DNA of 64,000 nt from Hippasteria phrygiana (lineage: Eukaryota > Echinodermata > Asteroidea > Valvatida > Goniasteridae), in contig JAZGUH010000227.1 in the NCBI GenBank assembly GCA_037893225.1, positions 310,001 to 374,000 of the forward strand. The letters are read 5' to 3'. Below the pieces are notes generated by a model, which was not told the origin of the DNA, ran no database searches, and saw only the letters and a program-made list of their open reading frames with translations. Numbering within the stretch: position 1 is the stretch's first letter; each line of letters begins with the position of its first letter. Of the stretch, positions 13,801 to 22,737 are shown in pieces. A program made the position numbers and the translations under genes.

Positions 13801-15838
13801 ATACAATAAAAATGCGTTGATTTTAAGCATAGTGGCCTCAGCTGGAAAGGTGTCAGTAAAGTCTGAAGCGTAACAGGGCTGCTATGCTTAAATGCTTTTG
13901 GGGAAACTCGGCTGTAAACAATAAAAAACAAACCAGACCAAGTGGGGGGGGGGGGAATTGCAGCATAAAGAATTAAATAGATACAGAAAAAGGGCTGGGG
14001 TAAAAAGCTTCAATATGTAGACTGTGTATTCGTTTTATTCCTTTTCTTTTAATGTGTCGCATTTCTAAAAACTACAGGCACCAGTAAGTGCATCTTTAAG
14101 TGTGGACACACAGTGCCCAAGAAAATCCCCAAACATGTACATGTACCCCAACTTACATCATGTACATGTACCCGCAATAAAAATGGTTGAAAATGGGATT
14201 TTAGATTTCCCTAATATCATGCATGCCGGTTCCTGAAAAATTTCATTATAACTCAGAAATCTATAGATATTCTGTATAATTTTTGGGTAAAACCTTTTTC
14301 AGAAGCCCATGAATAATTCGACTCAAAAACCAGCTCGCCCTTCCTCAAGGATGCTGTTTACAGTATCCCAGGAAAGACGTCTCCTTGACGAATACTGCCT
14401 GATATGGGGCATTGAACGAAGCAGGCCTGGGAAAAGCCGTACAACGAAAGAGCTTGTAAGTAATTTTTGTAATATTTCAGTATTAAAAAATTGATAAATT
14501 TTGCAAAATAGGAATACCAAAAATTGCAATTATTTGGGGGGGGCCGTTTCTTGATTACACAAAATTCAAGAGTCAATTCCTCAACAAAAAAATCAACATT
14601 CTGATTTAAATGTTGGAGTCGAGTAGAGTCAAATCCTGCCTGGAATCACCCAATCCCACGACAAGACTAAAGCCGTGCTCGCATTGAACTTAATTTTGTG
14701 AAAGTTTCCGCAAGTAATTGTTAACATTCTGTTGACCCACAAACCAAAAAGCAAAGCCAACACACAAAATGAAAGTTACTCCTCAGAAAAAAAGTCACAT
14801 GGAGACGGACATGAATGAGGTCAAACCAGTTCACACGCAAGTAGCAATGAATTGACAGGGTACAATATACCAGATACAACAGCTTTATTTTTCCCAAACA
14901 TCATCAGTAAACAATGGTGAATGAATACGTGTTGGTTTCTAGTTTACCAAATATTTTTTAGAAAAAAATAAAATGCTAAAATCTACCATAAGTTATGTTG
15001 GTTTATAGTTCTGCCACTACAGTAAAAAGAAAGACTGACAAATTCAACCCAAAAAAATCTCAACTACATGTACCTTCAAAATTAAAATCCATGTATAATA
15101 TAAGTTATCCCACGAGCGTCGAGTGAAACACAGAATAATTTAGTGCGTCCATGTCCAATATTCCACGAGGCCCATATGCGTCGAGTCAGAAGATTTGTCG
15201 ATTTTCTTTGCTGAGTAGCCTAGTTAAAATAAATATGTTCCTAACTCAAGTCAATAAAGACGACAACATTTAAGGAGGATTGAATTTGTCAACATTTTAA
15301 CTCAACGTATTACCGTCATTTTCAACAGCAGATGTGAACTTTATATCTGGAGACTGTTAACATTACACATTCAAAAAGCAAGGTAATTGACACTTACAGC
15401 GAGTGTGCAGAGCCGAGTATTACTGCTTTGTGTTGTACATACATGTACACATTTCAGTTTTTGATCTTGCAACCATGGAGTACTGGTGTGCGTCGAAACA
15501 GACATAACGATCCACATGGGATGCAAATGCACAGCTTTTGAATTACCAATGGATTGTGCAGTACCACGTTTTGTGTATCGCGCAATTAGAACAGCGCAAT
15601 TCGGAGTGGGTACATGTATATGGGCCGTGCAATATGGGTTTTTATCACATTTCAGCTGCCACAGATCGACCAATCAGCATCGAGGATTCAAGTTTGCTTG
15701 AAGATAATTTTATATACTGCTTCTTTTTAGGTGCGCCAGCTCTACGCTGAACAAGATGACCTAGTAAAAAACAAGACCTTCCAACAGGTGTACGACAAAA
15801 TGAGGAGAATTATTGCTGAAAACCCATTGGAGGAATAG
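1730..15838 (+). CDS. 3' half of a tyrosine-recombinase-like gene with tandem micro-exons (spliced, partial)
   Basis: Eight candidate exons on the + strand join without breaking frame: 1730-1873, 4104-4145, 4683-4727, 5283-5324, 11567-11608, 13630-13680, 14303-14455 and 15731-15838 (TAG). All have AG before and GT after (GTAAGT or GTGAGT at the donors), all are multiples of three and all junctions are phase 0. The first exon carries the end of a tyrosine-recombinase/integrase fold: an H-M-S-H stretch followed by T-x-x-x-x-Y (EGTQEKFY). This matches the position of the nucleophilic Tyr in families related to Crypton and ZMYM/QRICH1-type proteins. The middle is a Ser/Thr-rich linker made by five paralogous micro-exons. 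The last two exons give a basic, helical domain with a SANT/Myb-like feel (FTVSQERRLLDEYC onward) and a C-terminus NPLEE. The 5' exons lie outside the window or were not found. Whether all micro-exons are used together is unknown. Confidence 0.6.
1994..3660 (-). pseudogene. Decayed hAT-type transposase (ZNF862-like), antisense in the intron
   Basis: Read on the - strand, five blocks align in order with hAT/ZNF862-type transposases. Near 3640-3475: VYCTAHRVELAFKDAV. Near 3470-3317: VGGTRWLPHVERALKQLING. Near 3061-2845: a helical block with QLHRKDLVQFAHFMLDTIH. Near 2640-2503: VLQGLQASLNGRFSDMKTGT. At 2390-2263 an acidic block, and at 2138-1994 the dimerisation end with IPASSAEAERGFSRMK. Intron-like gaps with GT-AG borders separate the blocks. 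It is broken. A poly-A run (opposite 3463-3471) shifts the frame before the GTRWLP block, an in-frame TAA lies in the 2390-2263 block (after LFEPAL), and the reading stops five codons after SRMK, before the usual TTLRNSL extension. No terminal inverted repeats were identified. Confidence 0.7.
3885..4012. repeat. Dispersed repeat with CTAGCCCGG motifs, copy 2
   Basis: Second copy of the family at 38-182 and 30425-30575. Same order of blocks: AATTTTAACAGGTAGGT, ATTTTTCACTAGCCC, GTACGCCGGGCTAGTACT, GAGGCCT. It lies about 90 bp upstream of the first micro-exon. Confidence 0.6.
4104..4145 (+). CDS. Micro-exon 1 (14 codons, phase 0-0)
   Basis: Acceptor ATTGAACAG, 42 nt, donor GTAAGT. Encodes R-T-P-Q-E-C then a Ser/Thr-rich end (RSTSNL). 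Paralogous to the exons at 4683, 5283, 11567 and 13630: the acceptor side, the first bases AGAA(C/T)CC and the donor are all shared. Confidence 0.6.
4683..4727 (+). CDS. Micro-exon 2 (15 codons, phase 0-0)
   Basis: Acceptor ATTTAACAG, 45 nt, donor GTAAGT. Encodes RTPEECPRTSTSNLV. Closest to micro-exon 1. The flanking intron also shares words with its neighbours (AAACACTTTTGT.CTCTTT.CTTCATAA before exons 2 and 3), which shows the duplication included intron sequence. Confidence 0.6.
5283..5324 (+). CDS. Micro-exon 3 (14 codons, phase 0-0)
   Basis: Acceptor TTTTAATAG, 42 nt, donor GTAAGT. Encodes RIPEECPGTSTYKH. A TAG rather than CAG acceptor is still consistent with splicing. Confidence 0.55.
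5585..6763. mobile_element. Foldback DNA element with GGGTCATTCCACC termini
   Basis: The left end reads TGGGTCATTCCACCAGGTTG and the right end is its reverse complement with few changes (ending GGTGGAATGACCCA). Inverted similarity continues inward, for example the CTTTGGGTG and TTAAATCATGTAA blocks near 5692-5730 against 6615-6665, so the element is a long diverged hairpin. Two internal segments (about 5835-5960 and 6225-6345) are also diverged direct repeats of each other. No transposase reading frame is seen, so it is non-autonomous. Confidence 0.7.
6885..7471 (-). pseudogene. Decayed SGNH-hydrolase-like fragment
   Basis: On the - strand, 7471-7154 reads RWGLGLPLSHFNYFL, then PDYIIFHIGSNDLG, then a Trp-Ser-Ser-Ile-Leu-Pro-Arg block. 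This is the pattern of the SGNH/esterase-like domain found at the end of many transposon-derived invertebrate proteins (block III is usually GGNDLG, here GSNDLG). The reading then moves to another frame (7232 downward), where a late block with EDSVHLRDNASALL resembles the terminal D-x-V-H-L motif holding the catalytic Asp and His. At least one frameshift and upstream stops mark it as broken. The family is inferred from motifs only. Confidence 0.55.
7599..8025. repeat. Tandem duplication of an approximately 311-bp unit (unit 2 interrupted)
   Basis: The segment from about 7600 to 7712 (TTGAAAATGTATTCAAATTT through CTTCCCAGGTTG) is repeated essentially identically at 7912-8025. Between them lies the SINE unit 7713-7911. 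Its second copy appears only after the transposon, at 11321-11529. The simplest reading is one tandem duplication of [flank + SINE] followed by a transposon insertion inside unit 2. Confidence 0.8.
7713..7911 (+). mobile_element. tRNA-derived SINE, copy 1
   Basis: A tRNA-like block at 7822-7895 has an A box (TGGCTCGGTTGG) and a B box (GGTTCGAGTCC) with correct spacing and a terminal CCA-like GTGCCA. It sits in a longer unit ending TTTGTTCACATTGAAAATG. Pol III promoters of this type drive tRNA-derived SINEs. The repeat at 11321-11529 is almost identical, which argues against a solitary tRNA gene. Confidence 0.75.
8026..11320. mobile_element. 3.3-kb DNA transposon with CCCAGCAAACAT termini
   Basis: Left end CCCAGCAAACATTTCAC, right end the reverse complement (GTGATGTTTGCTGGG). 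Inverted similarity runs about 50 bp, including ATTGGCCCAAT. The uninterrupted sibling unit (CCCAGGTTG|TATCG at 7704-7718) shows the empty site directly. The occupied site reads GGTTG-element-TGTATCG, so the target duplication is the 2-bp TG. Inside are poly-G runs (8513-8532, 8563-8581) and a weak Myb-like reading frame on the - strand (about 9977-9828, VKNEVMVWLRNAGD). No complete transposase was found. The superfamily is not assigned. Confidence 0.75.
8184..8432. repeat. 83-bp tandem repeat, three units, inside the left transposon end
   Basis: GGCCCAGTACAGGCCCAATG recurs at 8184, 8267 and 8350, giving an 83-bp period with a few substitutions. Each unit carries GGCCCAGTA / TACTGGGCC words in both orientations, so each unit can itself fold. 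Subterminal repeats of this kind are typical transposase-binding regions. Confidence 0.85.
11321..11529 (+). mobile_element. tRNA-derived SINE, copy 2
   Basis: Almost identical to 7711-7911. The tRNA-like block is at 11432-11505 with the same A and B boxes. It is the displaced second half of the tandem duplication, pushed away by the insertion 8026-11320. It ends 38 bp upstream of micro-exon 4. Confidence 0.75.
11567..11608 (+). CDS. Micro-exon 4 (14 codons, phase 0-0)
   Basis: Acceptor TGTCAACAG, 42 nt, donor GTAAGT. Encodes RIHEYLGPSTSTTS. More similar to micro-exon 5 (both start RIHE) than to exons 1-3, so two subgroups exist. The SINE boundary lies only 38 bp upstream, close to where a branch point would be expected. 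Confidence 0.55.
13219..13262 (+). repeat. Solitary Kolobok-type terminal fragment
   Basis: TTAA followed by AGAGCAACTAAAAC, the same terminus as the elements at 47494 and 15848, then a diverged piece of the subterminal region (TTTTAACTGATGGATA). No partner end was found nearby, so it is a truncated copy. Confidence 0.5.
13630..13680 (+). CDS. Micro-exon 5 (17 codons, phase 0-0)
   Basis: Acceptor TTTTAACAG, 51 nt, donor GTAAGT. Encodes RIHEEYREGSTSTMSTR. The longest member of the micro-exon family. Confidence 0.6.
14303..14455 (+). CDS. Exon: basic helical domain
   Basis: 51 codons between AACCTTTTTCAG and GTAAGT. It begins KPMNNSTQKPARPSSRM and continues with LFTVSQERRLLDEYC, a pattern reminiscent of SANT/Myb-like or MADF-like helices, ending SRTTKEL. 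It joins in phase 0 to the terminal exon. The domain identity is a guess; the exon borders are clear. Confidence 0.65.
15485..15715. repeat. Dispersed repeat, copy 1 (other copies 17440-17612 and 33885-34060)
   Basis: Shares CCAATGGATTGTGCAG, GGGCCGTGCAATATGGGTT and GAGGATTCAAGTTTGCTTGA with 17440-17612 in the same orientation. A more diverged copy, mostly readable on the other strand, lies at 33885-34060. Class unknown. Confidence 0.6.
15731..15838 (+). CDS. Terminal exon
   Basis: 36 codons from TTCTTTTTAG to TAG. Encodes VRQLYAEQDDLV, a Lys-rich stretch, VYDKMRRIIAENPLEE and stop. It completes the helical C-terminal domain. The stop is only five bases upstream of the TTAA that starts the element at 15848, so the 3' UTR, if used, runs into a transposon. 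Confidence 0.65.
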   Translation: MRQLYAEQDDLVKNKTFQQVYDKMRRIIAENPLEE

Positions 15839-15847
15839 GACGTTTAA

Positions 15848-17342
15848 AGAGGAACTAAAACGGCAAAAATTTGTTTGACTTTTTTGACTTATCTGATAGT
15901 TTATGCCTCCCCAAAACTAATGTAACAAGTTTCATGATTCTGAAAAATCAAAAAAAAAGTTTTTGAGCCTTTTCTTTCTGAGCCACTTTGACTCGATTCA
16001 GAAAAGGCCGAGGTCAACTGCGTGCCGTATCGCGCAAGTATTGACGTATACGTGTAGAAACATATGTCGTCACTGTATTATACGACAATGTTTTACGTAG
16101 AGTCTGTACGTATTTTTTTGTCTAAGGCTAGTATTACTTGCTGTGCTTTTTGCTCATGATTCAGGAGTAACACTACGATAAACATATTTTAAAGTGTTGA
16201 CATCTTTGTGAGACACATTTAGAATTGGGGTTGTAGGCTTGTTCTTGCTGAAAAGCTAGTTATGAGTCTAAAGCCCTAAAGGAAAACTGACCAAGTAACT
16301 TTTCCCGAGACGATAAGTCCAGTGCGGACAGTGCGAGTCAGTAAAAGCGGCTCAGGAAAGCGTACATCCGGACCGAGCGCGAGGTCATGCTACACTGGGA
16401 CACCACGCATGCGCTTTGCATTGCTTCACTGCGGTGCGGTGCACATGGCAAGTTTCCAAATTCCAGTGCGTTGTTCTTTTTTGTCTGCAATCATGGCAGA
16501 TATTATTATTGATAGTCAGAAGTTTGATTGGTGCTAATCGATGTAGTCCTATATGTACACATCAGCCGGAAAAATGAAAAGGCATGCGTGATTTGGGTCA
16601 ATCGTGTCAATGTAGTAAGGTCACGCAAAGCGCCCTCATGCGTCCTTATATTGACAGCTCGGTTACTTCTCCCACGGTCTCGGTAAAATTTTCGGTCGAA
16701 AGTCCAAGTGCGGACAGTGGTCACATTTGACCATTTTTCATTTTACCATCGTCTCGGTAAAACCTTCCGAAGAATAAGTCCAGTGCGGACACGGCTATAC
16801 TTTCCTTTGTTTGCGGTCGGTTTTTATTGGAACCTGCGCGGTGAGTTGTGTGTGAGCTGATGCAATACTCTAGTCTGGCGACTTTGCTTATGCAGCCCTC
16901 ATAAGGACCCGCACCTTCTCAGAACCATACACACAATTTCTGTTATAAGGTACCAGACTCAATCACATGCAGCGCATGCGCTACCGTGCGTGTACAATGC
17001 ATGTTGAGTCAAGCGAGCGTGGACAGGGAGACGGCCGGGGCTCTGGCTGCTCAAGACGGCAACCGCAGGCGACGTCGTCGCGGTGGTGCGCGTGAATCCG
17101 GGGCACGATTTGGCTGTAGCATCAACCGACTCTACACATGTGCGTCACAGGGTCACGTACATACATTTAACATACATAATGAGCTTTCGCAAAACAGGAT
17201 AAATGGTTCAGAATAACAACCCTTTTTTTTTTAATAAAAAAATTCCTCTCGTCTGCAAACTAATCTCCATCAGTTAAAAGAGTATTTAAACTGTCGGAAA
17301 AGTCCAAAAAGTAAAACAATTTTTTGCCGTTTTAGTTCCTCT
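15848..17342. mobile_element. Non-autonomous Kolobok-type element (TTAA-flanked left end)
   Basis: The left end is TTAA-AGAGGAACTAAAACGGC; the right end is the reverse complement (GCCGTTTTAGTTCCTCT) followed by AAGG, so TTAA is not kept on the right. In reverse orientation it matches the outer parts of the element 47494-61101: its right 245 bp against 47494-47730, and its left part and centre against 60357-61101. The THAP-coding part is missing. A block at about 16270-16796, flanked by direct copies of AATAAGTCCAGTGCGGACA-like sequence (16312, 16771), has no counterpart there and is probably an insertion. It is a deletion derivative of the THAP element. Confidence 0.75.
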
Positions 17343-17439
17343 AAGGTGAATACATAACAAGTGTGCGTTGAGGCCAAGCAGCCCGCCGGCCGGGGATGTC
17401 TAGTCAACTTTCTGAGATTCTGAGACGCAAACGCACAGT

Positions 17440-17612
17440 TTTTAATTAAAATTGCAACCGTGGAATTACCAATGGATTGTGCAGCACTGTTTTGCGTCAT
17501 TCGGAGTGTGTATATGGGCCGTGCAATATGGGTTATTATCACACTCTCAGCTGCCACGGATCAACTAATCAGGAACGAGGATTCAAGTTTGCTTGAACTT
17601 TGAAGATAAAAT
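17440..17612. repeat. Dispersed repeat, copy 2
   Basis: Direct repeat of 15485-15715 lying just outside the Kolobok-type element. The same two conserved ends (ACCAATGGATTGTGCAG and ATTCAAGTTTGCTTGA) are present. Confidence 0.6.
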
Positions 17613-17740
17613 GTCCATCCTGGTGTTCAAACCTTTAGCAAACAAAAAAAGCTTGTAGTACAAACGTAGGTTCTGTCACATACATGTACATGAACAAGAG
17701 TTGTGTTCAAGGAGGGTTGGTTATTTTCCAAGATTTTGCA

Positions 17741-18220
17741 GCTGAATGTACAAAGGTTTACTTGACATCCAAATAAAAAATGAAATGTTACCGTTTAATT
17801 CCCAGAGACCCCGCAGAACATGTCTTTTCGCTTTCTTGTAGTGACTCCTCGACCTTGCATGATGTACGTCACCCTGAGCTGATGCGCAGCGCCCGCATGC
17901 ACCGCGCGACAACCTGTTTATGCCGGCGACCATTTCGTGAAGAATTCCCTCCCCCATGATGCGCGTGCAACCTCGAATCAATATACTACATGTATCTACA
18001 CAAAAACACGTACCGCAACCGTTATACCACTCACGAAACAGTCGCCGGCATAAACAGGTTGTCGCGCAGTGCATGATGCAGGCGCTACGCATCAGGGTGA
18101 CGTCATGCAAGGTCGAGGAGTCACTATTTGAACTCCAAGAAAGCGAAAAGACATGTTCTGCGATGGTCTCTGAAAATTAAACGGTAAAATTGTAGTTAAG
18201 TAAACCTTGGTACATTCATC
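17741..18220. mobile_element. Foldback element, about 480 bp
   Basis: The arms 17741-17965 and 18010-18220 are reverse complements with moderate divergence. Termini are GNTGAATGTAC(A/C)AAGG. Conserved inner blocks include AACATGTCTTTTCGCTTTCTTG, CAACCTGTTTATGCCGGCGA and their complements. No coding sequence. No clear target duplication was found. Confidence 0.8.
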
Positions 18221-19443
18221 TGATCATGGAACTCCACTTGTTCAGATGGTGGCGTATGTAGAATTTTAGTGGCCGTTGTAAGGTTGAATTTTGAATTTTT
18301 TGTTTGGATTGAATTTGAAACTATTCTCTATCGTACAATTGCCTGGACCCTACTATCGCCAGATCATGTCCAAATGTTAAAAAAGGCGATAAAGGGTCCA
18401 AGTTACTCGGACTAGGGTATAAGTAAAATCGTTCCCACTGATATTCGTGTGGCTACACATGTAGAACCATGGAGAAATAAGAGTAGAACCAACATGTTCA
18501 CCTCCTTCCTACTATTTAAAAGGTCAAAATCAGTCAAAATTTCCTTCCACTTCCCCTGCTATACTTTTACACAGACATGATCAGATTACATGTGGTTTTG
18601 TACTATGGCAGGAGGGTCAAAAACAATCACCTTGACTGATTTTGACCCATACAACAACATGGCTCAGAATGTATGATTGCATTTTAGGGAGGTTTTAACG
18701 GGGGAATAGCAAACTGAAATACCTGTGCAGTGTGCATGTCGTTTTCCAGTCTGGAATTTTCAAGCAAGCCGACAGTCCAACTTTAGTGTTCCTTCCTCCA
18801 TGCTTCGACTAACCATATTCCTTCCTCCATGGACTAACAGTAACAGATGATGTTGTAAAATGTATCCACAATCAGATCCCTGTTTACCGTCCATGATATA
18901 GTCATGTATAACTAGTACAAACAACGTGCATGTGCCCTGGCACACAGGCCCGATCACTCGATGTTCCCACTTGCACAGACGAATCCGTTATGCATTGCAT
19001 ACAGCGCGCCCAGCCAGCGCCACCACATGCGTGCTCCCCCCTCTCCCCTCCCTCCCTCCCTCCCTCCCTCCCTCCCTCCCCCCTCCCCCTCCCTCTCCCC
19101 CCTCCTCCCCCGCCTTGCTGTATAAAAAAGAACTCTCAGTGACTAGATAAAGTTTGCAGGATTCATTGACCACTAGGCCTTTACAGAAACACTTCAGAGC
19201 TGTAATTTTATACAGAAAATGGATTTGCAGGCTATTCATATACAGTATCAAGAAGATTACTAGCGAGTGAATGCATGGAGCAAATTGGATGATGTTTTAT
19301 TTAGCATGTGTCACGAAAAATAGAAGGCTTAATTATTTTTATGTTGCTTTTGAATATCTGGTTTGCGAAATCGAAACCGAATAATGGAATTCAAATCGAA
19401 TGTTAAAAATCCGGAAATATATCCCACCACTTAACTTGACGCA
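18221..19443. other. Gene-free stretch with a small inverted repeat and a microsatellite
   Basis: GGTCAAAATCAGTCAA (18522) and its complement TTGACTGATTTTGACC (about 18633-18648) bracket about 100 bp and may be a small MITE. A (CCCT)n/(CCTC)n tract lies at 19037-19111. If the RAG1-like gene belongs to a transposon, its far terminus should be in or left of this stretch, but no convincing RSS-like end was recognised. Confidence 0.5.
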
Positions 19444-20218
19444 TTATTCTTTGTTCTTAATTCCAGCCTGCTGCATTTCTTGATGCACTTCGGGAAATGT
19501 TGTTGTGAGATGCCGACGCATGATGCTTATCATCTTTGGAAGCTCCTCTCTCATTCCCTGCACGGCTCTGCCAGCTCGATTAAATTCAGTGTGCACCAGC
19601 TCACCGCCTTGCTCATTGAGAAGACCTAGACCAACCTGGAATCTCTGAAGTTGCTCCATGGTGTGGTCCTCCAGCATATGCAGCTTCGGAGTTATGGTTG
19701 CCTCTGGAAATGACTCGCGGTAAACATGCATGAAGTTTTTGATGCACACATCTAAAAGAACAAACAATTAGGTACAATTGTTATTAAAACAAGATCATTT
19801 CCTAATGTAAATCTAATGTGTTACTTTTGATGGCTTATTTTAAAATTAAATGTGTACCTTAGTAGAAGAAATGCAAAGTTGTACCTATTTGCTCAAGGTC
19901 TGAATGTGAAATTGCCTTTGCATGATTGATGGCTTGGTGGACATCTGCAAAGCTCAGAAACACTTCATGAAATGTGTCACCTAACTTTGCAGCCTTCCGC
20001 CTTATTCTTTCAGATGCTGCAATTGCCAAGTCATCGAGAGGCATCTGATTAGTCATCCGTTTAGGCTGAGACATCAGATCATCAATGACGGGTATCTGTG
20101 AAAGGGCACCACAGTACGCACATTTTATAATTTCAAGGTACATTTTTATATTCAATTGCACATCACTTATAATTTAATGCTTAAACTAGTCTGTAATGTT
20201 CGTTTCGACAATTGGAGA

Positions 20219-20270
20219 CTTGTTTTTTTTCTCTTATAAATCCGGGGGGGGGGGGGGGGGGGGGGGGAGA
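20219..20270. repeat. Poly-T and poly-G tract inside a RAG1-like intron
   Basis: T-rich tract followed by about 23 G residues (20244-20267), between exons 8 and 9. It would read as poly-C then A-rich on the gene strand. Its length is likely to vary and is a place where assembly may be unreliable. Confidence 0.7.
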
Positions 20271-22737
20271 GACCAAAATGTGTGTTTTTACCTGACAACA
20301 CTTGTTGACATGGTTTCCCACAAAAGACTTGCCATGATATGCCTGCCTGTGGACTTTATGCTTCTTAAGCACACCATCCAGACTACTGGCGATTGGTCCA
20401 GTGCCAAACTCAAGTTTAGTTTTGGCTTTATTTTGCTCCTGAAAAAATAACATGGGAGAAAGATACGCACTTTAAAAGAATGGCATTCCATGTTAATAAA
20501 TTAATACAAATCAAAATAAAATAACAATTACAAACCATGTCAGCAATATCTGCCTTGAGCAACTGAATGCCGTTGACCAATTCATTGTCTCCATCGCTGT
20601 GAAGGTCATTCAGGAGAGGAAGAGGAATTTCATCTTCGAGATTCTCCAGCTGAAGTCGCTTTTTTTGCAGGTCCTTCTCTACTTCCTTCTTTCTTGATGA
20701 TTCGGCTGCAATGTTGTGGTCAAAGTTGGTGGTCAAGTTGACGTCCTCATCCTCGCTTGCAATGGATTTCTGTTCAAGAATTTCCACATCTAATCGGTGG
20801 CATTCCATCTCAAAGAAATCGTATAACCTCTTATATACACCGAGGGATATGTGCAATGTTGGGATGATGACCTACATAAGAAATATACATTTGTGTGCAT
20901 GAACTTCTTTAATTCATTTGTTCATTAGTTTTGTACCCAAGTAGACAGTTCTTATAAACTGATTTGACAGCCTTTGATGACAATAGACTTACATTGTCAA
21001 TTTCAATCTGAAGCATAGGTATGCTGACCACACTGTACGAAACATCTTTGGCCCTGTTCCTCCTCTGTCCGTCATTAACGAAGAGTTGGTGCTGGTCACT
21101 GATTGATTGTAGGGATCGTCCGAATGCCTTTCCCCTCTCACACAGTGGTCGCTGCATCTGCTCTTTACTTATACGGCAGTAAATGCAGCAGTAACGGGCT
21201 ATACAAGTTAAAAATAAATGGAAGCACAAAATGCAATTGGAAATGGAATTGTTTTTATATTTGTGGACGTTATAATATTGAGAAGAAAACAATGGCTACT
21301 AACTATTTGAGCTACAAATTCCATACAACTTTGTTAGGAAAGGTTAGTCTCCGAAACTCAGTAGGCGAAACGAATGTCCTCTGGAATGAGCCAAGAAAAT
21401 AATACATATTTGAAAAAATGGTCACTAAAGATACCCCTTGCGCCAACAGTTGTCAGTACAGGTATTTTATGTGCTTATGTAAATGCTTACCTCCATTTTT
21501 GCTTGGCCAGATCAGCTACTTGGTCGAGTACCTGAGGAAGTGTTATCTGGAGGTTGTAGTAGCTGTCATCTCCTTGGAAGCATGCACATACAACCGTATT
21601 TTTGAGGCTATTGGGATGGTGTACATTGACAATTTGGAAGGCCATTTTGAAAGATGTTCCACCCTTGTCCCCACCAAATTTAACCCATATCTCATTTTTA
21701 GGTATGACACCATCATGCCATGTGAGTAAGTTGGTCCTGTGTAAAAAAAAAGAAAAAAGAAGTACTGTACTGTATATTTTTCAACCTCACATTTATGCTG
21801 TTGAAAATAATGTACTGTTAATATTCTTGTTAATTTCAGCTTGCAAACTTACTGGTCCAGCCTGTCCAAGTAGTCAAAGATCATAGCACAGATGTCGTTG
21901 ACTTTTACAAAGGGCGCTTCCTTGATTACATATCCATCAACGGCATCAGCGTTCGTGCTGGGGAACTGCAAAGGAACCATACCACCTTGGATGTAGTCTT
22001 TGAGGAGCTCCTGCTGGGTACGTCTCATTGCCCTCTCAGAGGAGACGGATGGAGTAGACATGTACCTGTAAAATGTTACCTAATTTATTCTGATTATGAA
22101 CGAAAATGCCATGTGTGTAATAAACGAATGGCTCATTACTTGCAACAATTTTGGGCATAAGACAAACATTAATATAATTGAAATGCATATCTGAAGTTTT
22201 CAAAATAATTATTGGTAAGGTCGGGCCCACATAGATCTATTTTACACAAACAAATTAATCCCGACTAATAATTTATTGCACACACCGTCTTATTTTGCGC
22301 ATCTGCTCCCAGCCTAGATGGCAGTCTCTCATCATGGCAAGCCCCTTGTTAGCAGGCATGGGTGGAATGTCCTTGGAACTTGTTTGCACATTCTGTGGGT
22401 CTTTACATGAAACTTGGCGTATGTGAGCAGGCTATAAAGAAACAAGAACAGTAATGGAGAATTTCATGTGTATGCTCCCAAATTATAAACCCCCCATTAG
22501 TCACTGTAGTGGGAAAAAATTGATGTCGTTTCTTAATTTTGGTAAATTTTTTGCAGTCTTTCACCTGGCAGAAATTGTAAATTTATGTCTTTAAAACAGG
22601 GACAGCTGTTTCAAAGCCAAATTTGCCCATTAAAATATTCTGTATCAAAACTGTAATAGCATAGACATGTTTAACCTTTAATAGTAGACCTTTTAACCCC
22701 CTACCAAAATAGACATATTGGCTGTTTATTTACTCAC

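Noticed and set aside
18926..19150. Pro/Ser-rich protein near 19.0 kb
   Set aside because: Its composition comes from a (CCCT)n microsatellite; frames on both strands are open for the same reason.
15838..19443. RAG2-like Kelch gene next to the RAG1-like gene
   Set aside because: Looked for repeated GG...Y...W Kelch patterns on both strands in this stretch and upstream to 24.7 kb; none seen.
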